From the NCBI GenBank assembly GCA_019188255.1, contig JAETXT010000009.1, positions 3,410,001 to 3,474,000 on the forward strand: a stretch of 64,000 nt of DNA, in the 5' to 3' direction. Both the position numbers and the translations under genes were made by a program. The stretch is from Verticillium longisporum (taxonomy: Eukaryota; Ascomycota; Sordariomycetes; Glomerellales; Plectosphaerellaceae). Positions 57,333-64,000 of the stretch are shown piece after piece. Within the stretch, counting starts at the first letter, position 1. Each line of letters starts with the position of its first letter. Under the pieces are notes generated by a model. That model searched no databases and had not been told where the DNA came from. It was given only the letters and a program-made list of their open reading frames with translations.

Positions 57333-58641
57333 TTACCAGCCCTTCCAGGGAATCCACGTCTCCGTCACAACGTCCTGCTCGTCGACGACGTAGAACGCGT
57401 GGTGGTTCGCCGCCGTGATGCACGCGTGCGCAACATGCAGCATCACCTTGTCGCCGACCTTGAACTCCTCCTCCGCCCCCGCCGCCGCAGCAGCAGCAGC
57501 CTCTGGGCCGTCGGCCACGCCGACGATGCCGTGCTCCTGCGACATCCACTTGACGAACCAGCCGGGCTTGCCCGCGACGTCGCCGAAGCCGGGCTGCGCG
57601 TGCGTCTCCTTGGAGACGGCCACGGTGCCGGCGTTGACGAGGACCTCGTTGCGCTCGGGATACACGCTGCACACCTCGGCCACGAGGCGCAGGGCCTGGC
57701 GGTCGGGGGCCACGAGACCCGTGGCGACCTGCTGCAGGTCGTTGCAGGGGAAGTTGCCGGCGTGCAGCTCAATGGTGACGTTGGCGGGGGCGGCGGCGCG
57801 GAGGCTGCGCACGACGTGGGCCGTCGGGGTGCTGCCGACGGAGAGGAGAAGGGGCCGGTCGGCGGGGAGCAGGCGGGCGCCGGCGAGCACGCCCTCGACC
57901 TCGGCGCTGAGGTAGCTCTCGGCGGCGTCCTGGGTGCGGCCGGCGTAGGAGTGGGTGGCGTGCGCGTAGAAGCCGAGCAGGTTCGCGGCGGAGGATGACT
58001 CGACGCGGGCTACGAGGGCGGCGAGGCGAGGGGACGAGGCGGGGATGCCGGCGCGGCGGGTACCGACGTCAATCTTGATGAGAACATCCCAGGGAGACGA
58101 GGCCGCGAAGGACTCGAGATGGGTGACCTGATCGTCGTGGTCGAGGAGTAGGACGATACGGATCTGGTCGCGAAGGGCGGCAAGGCGGGGAAGCTTCGAG
58201 GGGCGATGGGGAGACCGTAGATGGCCTAGCAGAGTCAGGAGGTCTGATACACGTCGCAAAGGGTCACAGGTATCACGGGGACAATGCGTACCTCGTCTAG
58301 AAGGCCTTCCTTCACGAGGGGCAATGCGCCTTCAATCTCAGGGATGGTTGAAGCGATGATTTTGCGATTCTTGCCATGACGCAACATCATACGAGTGATT
58401 TCGAGACACTGTCAAGCAAGACATCAGTCAACAGGCTGCCTTCTACGTCTTCCTCGTCTGTGAGCGGCACCTTGAGAGTCTTGACATGAGGCCTAAAGGC
58501 TACTCCTACAGCATCTACATCGTGATTGAGCTGCGCGATATTCCGCTCCACGATGGGCTTGCTGATGACCAATGCGGGTGTAGGCAGGTCAGTGACCGAC
58601 TGTCCAATATAGGCGTCGTGGTTCTGTAGCGAGTAGTCCAT
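57333..58641 (-). CDS. D-serine dehydratase-like PLP enzyme, frame broken once
   Basis: Fold-type III PLP enzyme of the alanine-racemase N-domain / D-serine dehydratase (DSD1) and D-threonine aldolase group. Exons are 58471-58641, 58292-58408 and 57333-58225, about 393 residues if repaired. FRPHVKTLK near residues 49-57 holds the PLP lysine. GTRRAG and GSTPT are barrel motifs, and the C-terminal HVAHAC plus NHH segment fits the zinc ligands of the DSD1 branch. One base is missing in the G-run at 58200-58203. The expected LPIAPSKLPRLAALRD reads across it only if one C is restored on the coding strand. Activity on D-serine versus D-threonine-type substrates cannot be told by eye. Confidence 0.86.
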
Positions 58642-60322
58642 TTTTTTTTTATCAGATGTGGCTATCCCGGAATGAAATGAGTGCGCAGGTGGTCTGAACA
58701 GTCTGGCAGGCAATGTCCAGATGCCCAGGCGTGAGACAGTGGGACACTCGGGGTCGAAGCCAGTCTGGGTTCCACGGCTTTAGCATGCCCCTATCCTCTT
58801 CCCCGCATGCCAGTCGTCCAGAAGGATTTCCACCCGGCAACCGTGTCTCGAGCTGTGAGTTGCTGCATTTTCGGCCGATTCGGAGGAGACAAAGACTCGC
58901 TGACGGGGCTTACCAAGGGGGGGTCTCCTGCCGTCGTTGCCGTTGGAGATGTACTTTACTTGGGTTGTCAAGAATCCATACTGTGGCGGCGTGGATTCTG
59001 ACACTGAGAGTATGACAGGGGCTCGCGGCAGGTACAGCGTGCCTTGACGGATACCCAGATGGCTGATCATGGCAAGGCACAATGATAGATGGCATTGGGA
59101 TGTTCCTTGCATCCAAATGATCACGAAACCCCAAAATGATGATGTGCAGGAGGATGGAGATGGTCCAGGCTACAATGAACAGGGCTGCTGATAGCGGCAG
59201 GCGTGGCCATGGCTGCCATGCAACTCTGGCAGGCTCATCTGGCAGGCCATCTGGCAGGCTCATCTGGCAGGCCATCTGGCAAGAGCTCGCCCGTTGTGTG
59301 GCGGCAAACCCCTGAGACGCAGAAATATGAAGTCACCGTGTGTGGCTGGTGCTCTAGCGGGCCGAAACAGAACACAGCGAACAGAACACGATGCACCCAC
59401 CAGTCAGCGGCCAAGGGGCCACTGGGAGCCACAAATAGCAATGGTCAAGTGTGGGCCCTTCCACGTAGCCTGCCAACCTGCCAACCTTGCCTGCCCCTGG
59501 GCCTGGAGGACGGGTCTGTCGCTGGGCCAAGCTTCAGCTCACGCCGTGCGCCTGTTCTTCAAACGTCCCCGGATCCTGATTGACAGCCAGACACAGACGA
59601 TCGTGAAAAAAAAAAAAAAAAGGAGGCCGTTTACTGCTCTCCCTTGCTTCCAGGTCTGATCTCTATCGGTTTTGCAAAAAAAGCGAAACATCTCCAACAA
59701 CCGTCATCGGCAGCAGATACCTGAACACCCCCTACAGACGCTATCCAAGCCTCCAATTCAGATTCAGCCCAACAGCGCGACGCCAGCCCAGCCCCTCGAG
59801 GCTTACGTAGAGCACAAGCAGAGCCCGCGGAGCCCACTTGCGCGCGCCGGCAGCCACCCCAGAAAGCTGCCTGCCTAAGCTAAGGGACCTACCTATGCAC
59901 CTTTTGTACCTACCTACCTAGGTACCTACCTACCTCAGGTTTCTGGTCTGCTGCACCAACCACAAAGGAGGCTGTGCTCGCGACGAATACGACTCGGTTC
60001 GCTTTTCCATCTCATCTCGCCCAGCATTGATCGTCCTGATCCTTCATCAGCATACACGAGCGTTTTCACGACCATCACCCAAAGCTCTCCTGCCACTCGA
60101 CGACCAGCTACGATTCTTTGCCCACCCGCGACAAACGTGGACCTCCTCCCCCCTCCCCTCACCGTCCACGCCGACAGTCGCAGTCAACGCCATCATTTTT
60201 TTTCCGATCTGCGAAGCCCGTCGCTCCTGAAACCTACGACACATCCCCAGCGTTTCCGAATGTCGCGGCCCAGAAGGCCATCATCGCATTGATCGCTTGA
60301 AAACATCCACCGGCCTCACGGC
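58642..60322. other. Divergent intergenic region PLP enzyme / DRS2
   Basis: About 1.68 kb between divergent starts. It contains the 25-bp repeat at 59226-59275, an A15-like run near 59605-59620, an ACCT/AGGT cluster near 59886-59936 and the pyrimidine-rich DRS2 leader. No gene seen. Confidence 0.5.
59226..59275. repeat. 25-bp tandem duplication
   Basis: Two adjacent copies of a 25-bp unit starting CTGGCAGGCTCATCTGG, themselves built of CTGGCAGG half units. Non-coding. Confidence 0.85.
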
Positions 60323-63300
60323 ATGGCTGGACGACCCACGGGGTCCCCAGGGCGCCCCATCGCATGACCTACTCCTCGACCTGGAGAATGACCAACCAGT
60401 GTACGGCGGAGGACAAAGGTCAACCTTGAACGATGATGACTTGATGCGCACATATACCCGTGACCAGGAATCTGGTCAGGATCAGGGCCGGCCCTCTGTA
60501 TCCTACGATGACTTCATCGGCGCCGGCCAGTCGAGACAGCATGGCACTGGTTCTCAACCTGGCGGCCCAGGCCAGTCTTCCTCGTCCAACAACAACAACA
60601 ACAACGTGTCAGCCCCCTACAGTCGCAGCGGGCGCCAGTACAGCCAAACGTCCGATTTGGGCAACTACCAACGGTACGCAGACGACTTTGACGACTACCC
60701 GGCCGACGGCGACTCGTTCTACCAACAGGGCGGAGCTCTCAATGGCGGCGGCGCCGATGCGGCTGCCCGCCATAATGCGAGGAATCGTAACAGCGTCCTG
60801 ACCATGGGCGGTGGCTTCTTCGGCAAGATGAAGAACAGGCTCGGTATGGGCCAAGGGTACTCGGAGATGGACCTTCCCCTGACAGAACCCGGCGGCGGCG
60901 GCGGAGGAGCAGGTGGAGGAGGTCATAGCAGGGCAGACTCGAGCGGCATCGACCCCCCGAAACGCGACAAGAAGTTTGACATGGGCAACTTCATGTTCGG
61001 CTTCGGCCTCAGCAAGCCAGATCCATCTACCCTGGGCCCGAGAATCATCCACCTCAGCAACCCACCAGCGAATGAGGCCAACAAGTACGTCAACAACCAC
61101 GTCTCTACGGCCAAGTACAATATCGCGACCTTCCTCCCCAAGTTCCTTCTCGAACAATTCTCCAAGATTGCCAACGTCTTTTTCCTCTTCACCGCGGCAC
61201 TACAGCAGATCCCCGGCCTCTCCCCAACAAATCGATTTACTACCATTATTCCTCTCGTTGCCGTGCTCATGGTGTCCGCGGGCAAGGAACTGGTGGAGGA
61301 CTACCGCAGGAAACAGGCTGATGCGGCTCTCAACACGTCTCGAGCGCAAGTCTTGCGCGGCTCGACCTTTGAGGAGACCAAGTGGATCAACGTGGCTGTC
61401 GGCGACATTGTCCGCGTCGAGTCAGAGGAGCCTTTTCCCGCAGACATTGTCCTCCTGGCCAGTTCCGAGCCCGAAGGTCTATGCTACATCGAAACTGCCA
61501 ATTTGGACGGCGAGACCAACCTGAAGATCAAGCAGGCACTGCCCGAAACATCCCAGATGGTCAGCTCCAGCGAACTGAGCCGACTCGGCGGTAGGATGAA
61601 GTCTGAACAGCCCAACAGCAGCTTGTACACGTACGAGGCCACTCTCACCATGCAGACAGGCGGAGGCGAGAAGGAACTACCCCTGAACCCCGAGCAGCTA
61701 CTTCTCCGTGGCGCAACCCTCCGAAACACGCCTTGGATCCATGGTGTCGTTGTTTTCACCGGCCACGAAACAAAACTCATGCGCAATGCGACTGCCGCCC
61801 CCATCAAGCGCACCAAGGTCGAGAAGAAGCTCAACACGCTCGTACTACTGCTTGTCGGAATTCTCATGGTCCTGAGTATCATCAGTACCGTCGGCGATCT
61901 CATCATCCGGAGAGTCGAGGGTGACGCCATTTCATATCTCATGCTCGACCAACCGGACACGGCAGGAAAGATCGCCGAGACCTTCTTCAAGGACATGGTC
62001 ACCTACTGGGTTCTGTTTTCGTCTCTTGTTCCCATCTCGCTCTTCGTTACGGTGGAGATGGTCAAGTACTGGCACGGTATCCTCATCAATGACGATCTGG
62101 ACATGTACTATGACAGGAATGACACCCCTGCCAACTGCCGCACCTCCAATCTGGTGGAAGAATTGGGCATGGTAGAGTTTGTCTTCTCTGATAAAACGGG
62201 CACCTTAACTTGAAACATGATGGAATTTAAACAGGTATCGATATCTGGCATTCAGTATGAAGACGAGGTTCCCGAGGATCGAAGGGCAACAATCCAAGTC
62301 GGGGTGGAGGTCGACCTACAAGACTACAGGCGCCATAAGGAGAACCACAAGAACCACTCATCCGCACCGGCCATCGATCATTTCCTCGCCTTGTTGGCGA
62401 CTTGCCACACCGTCATCCCCGAAAAGGGCGACGAGAAGGGAGGCAAGATCAAGTACCAAGCTGCATCGCCGGACGAAGGTGCCCTCGTTGACGGCGCCGC
62501 CACGCTCGGCTATACCTTTACTGACCGCAAGCCCAAGGCCGTCTTCATCGAGGTCGACGGCCAGACCCTCGAGTACGAACTCTTGGCTGTCTGCGAATTC
62601 AACTCTACGCGAAAGCGCATGTCTACCATCTACCGGTGCCCCGATGGCGTCATCCGCGTCTACTGCAAGGGTGCTGACACAGTCATCCTCGAACGCCTGA
62701 ATGAGAATAACCCTCACGTCGAACAAACCCTGACGCACCTGGAAGAATACGCCTCGGAAGGTCTGCGAACACTCTGCCTTGCCATGCGTGAGGTTTCCGA
62801 GCAGGAGTTCCAAGAATGGAACCAAGTATACGAGAAGGCGGCTACCACAGTCGGCGGCAACCGTGCGGAAGAGCTCGATAAGGCCTCTGAGATGATCGAA
62901 CACGACTTCTTCCTCCTCGGCGCCACAGCCATTGAGGATCGTCTCCAAGACGGCGTCCCCGAGACTATCCACACTCTCCAAGAGGCCAACATCAAAGTCT
63001 GGGTCCTCACTGGTGATCGGCAAGAGACGGCCATCAACATTGGCATGAGCTGCAAACTCCTTTCCGAGGAGATGATGCTTCTCATCATCAACGAAGAATC
63101 CGCCGCCGCGACTCGTGACAATATCGAGAAGAAACTCGAGGCTATTCGCGCTCAAGGTGATCGGACCATTGAGCTCGAGACGCTTGCTCTTGTCATTGAC
63201 GGCAAGTCCTTGACGTATGCTCTCGAAAAGGATCTCGAGAAGATGTTCCTGGATCTTGCCATCATGTGCAAGGCAGTCATTTGCTGTCGTGTTTCGCCCC

Positions 63301-64000
63301 TACAAAAAGCCCTGGTTGTCAAGCTTGTCAAGAAATACCAGAAGGAGTCCATCTTGCTGGCCATTGGTGACGGTGCAAATGATGTCTCGATGATCCAGGC
63401 CGCTCATATCGGTGTCGGCATCAGTGGCGAGGAGGGTTTGCAGGCCGCTCGCAGTGCCGACGTCTCCATTGCCCAGTTCAGGTTCTTGAAGAAGCTTCTC
63501 CTCGTTCACGGCGCGTGGAGTTATCAGCGTGTGGCCAAGACCATTCTGTATTCGTTCTACAAGAACATTACTCTGTACATGACGCAGTTCTGGGTATGTC
63601 CTCCCGCCCCTATGCACAAGGATCCTCCGCTGACCTCTTTTAGTACACATTCCGCAACGTCTTCTCAGGTGCGGTCATTTACGAATCATGGACACTCACC
63701 TTTTATAACGTCTTCTATACCGTTCTTCCTCCCTGGCCCTCGGCATTCTTGATCAGTTCATCTCGGCGCGCCTCCTCGATCGGTACCCTCAACTGTACAG
63801 CATGGGCCAGCAGAACCAGTTTTTCCGTATGAAGGTATTCATCGAATGGCTCCTCAACGCCGTCTACCACTCCATCATCCTTTACGTCTTTGGCGAGCTC
63901 ATCTGGCACGGCGACCTGATACTCGAGAACGGTCAGATCGCCGGCCACTGGATGTGGGGTACCGCCCTCTACGCACCCGTCCTCCTCACGGTCCTCGGCA
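60323..64000 (+). CDS. DRS2: DRS2-type P4 ATPase (lipid flippase), partial and frame-broken
   Basis: Flips phosphatidylserine/ethanolamine in Golgi-endosome membranes. A disordered Gly/Ser/Asn-rich N-terminus is followed by the P4 start PPANEANKYVNNHVSTAKYN, actuator motif NLDGETNLK and P-site DKTGTLT (about 624-630). The nucleotide domain and TGDRQETA and GDGANDVSMIQAAHIG follow. Intron 63594-63643. The gene leaves the window inside the C-terminal membrane domain. Lesions: codon 631 (62211-62213) is TGA where Cys is nearly invariant after DKTGTLT; a C3 run at 63731-63733 lacks one base (the frame otherwise loses LDQFISARLLDRYP); and ATG 60323 is out of frame, fitting a two-base loss in the G4 run at 60340-60343. 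The start is the least certain part. Confidence 0.92.

Noticed and set aside
62211..62213. Selenocysteine or a reassigned TGA codon
   Set aside because: The MOT1 TGA sits at an Arg position and the DRS2 TGA at a Cys position, so no single reassignment fits, and all other genes end normally at TGA, TAA or TAG. Ascomycetes are not known to use selenocysteine.

Overview
This window looks like a nuclear contig from a filamentous ascomycete, most likely a sordariomycete and probably order Hypocreales. The reasons are short GT-AG introns of about 50-200 bp, compact single genes on both strands, GC-rich coding sequence, an STE12 with C-terminal C2H2 fingers, fungal-type ERG6 and YAT permease genes, and ACCT/AGGT-rich intergenic clusters. 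The order-level call is an inference. I see no transposon, CRISPR array, virus or secondary-metabolite cluster. Nearly everything recognised is conserved housekeeping.

Layout. 1-6.6 kb: gene-poor DNA opening with a near-perfect 12-bp minisatellite and ending in the pyrimidine-rich STE12 upstream region. 6.6-13 kb: STE12 (+), a FAF1-like ribosome-biogenesis gene (-) and the DBP9 RNA helicase (+), the last two sharing a 428-bp divergent promoter. 13.7-17.5 kb: cohesin SMC3 (-). 20.6-28.6 kb: MOT1 (+) and the Hsp90 co-chaperone CDC37 (+). 30.8-34 kb: a secreted PLC-like phosphodiesterase, tRNA-Gly(GCC) and mitoribosomal mL46 (-). 35-42.3 kb: a PHD/RING-H2 protein (-) and a PARN-type deadenylase (-). 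43.9-50.7 kb: a PEX26-like peroxin (+), RDS3 (-) and a pinin-domain gene (+) as a divergent splicing-factor pair, an epoxide hydrolase (+) and CRIPT (-). 51-58.6 kb: a YAT amino-acid permease (-), ERG6 (-) and a D-serine-dehydratase-like PLP enzyme (-). 60.3-64 kb: the 5' part of a DRS2-type lipid flippase (+), running off the window.

Three things stand out. First, at least seven genes have broken reading frames: STE12 N-terminus, DBP9, SMC3 twice, MOT1 twice, the permease, the PLP enzyme, and DRS2 at least twice. The frame breaks are losses, nearly all of one base and nearly all in homopolymers, plus two in-frame TGA codons. Because orthologues of MOT1 and SMC3 are essential in yeast, this points to sequencing or assembly error rather than gene death. 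Second, the ERG6 upstream region carries seven same-orientation copies of GCGAATACG in 409 bp, which contain the CGAA core reported for a Fusarium sterol regulator. Third, STE12 exon 2 is an in-frame 84-nt cassette whose skipping would fuse two half fingers into one intact C2H2 finger.

Genes, exons and splice sites were called by eye from translated sequence, consensus splice sites and remembered family features. No database search was run.
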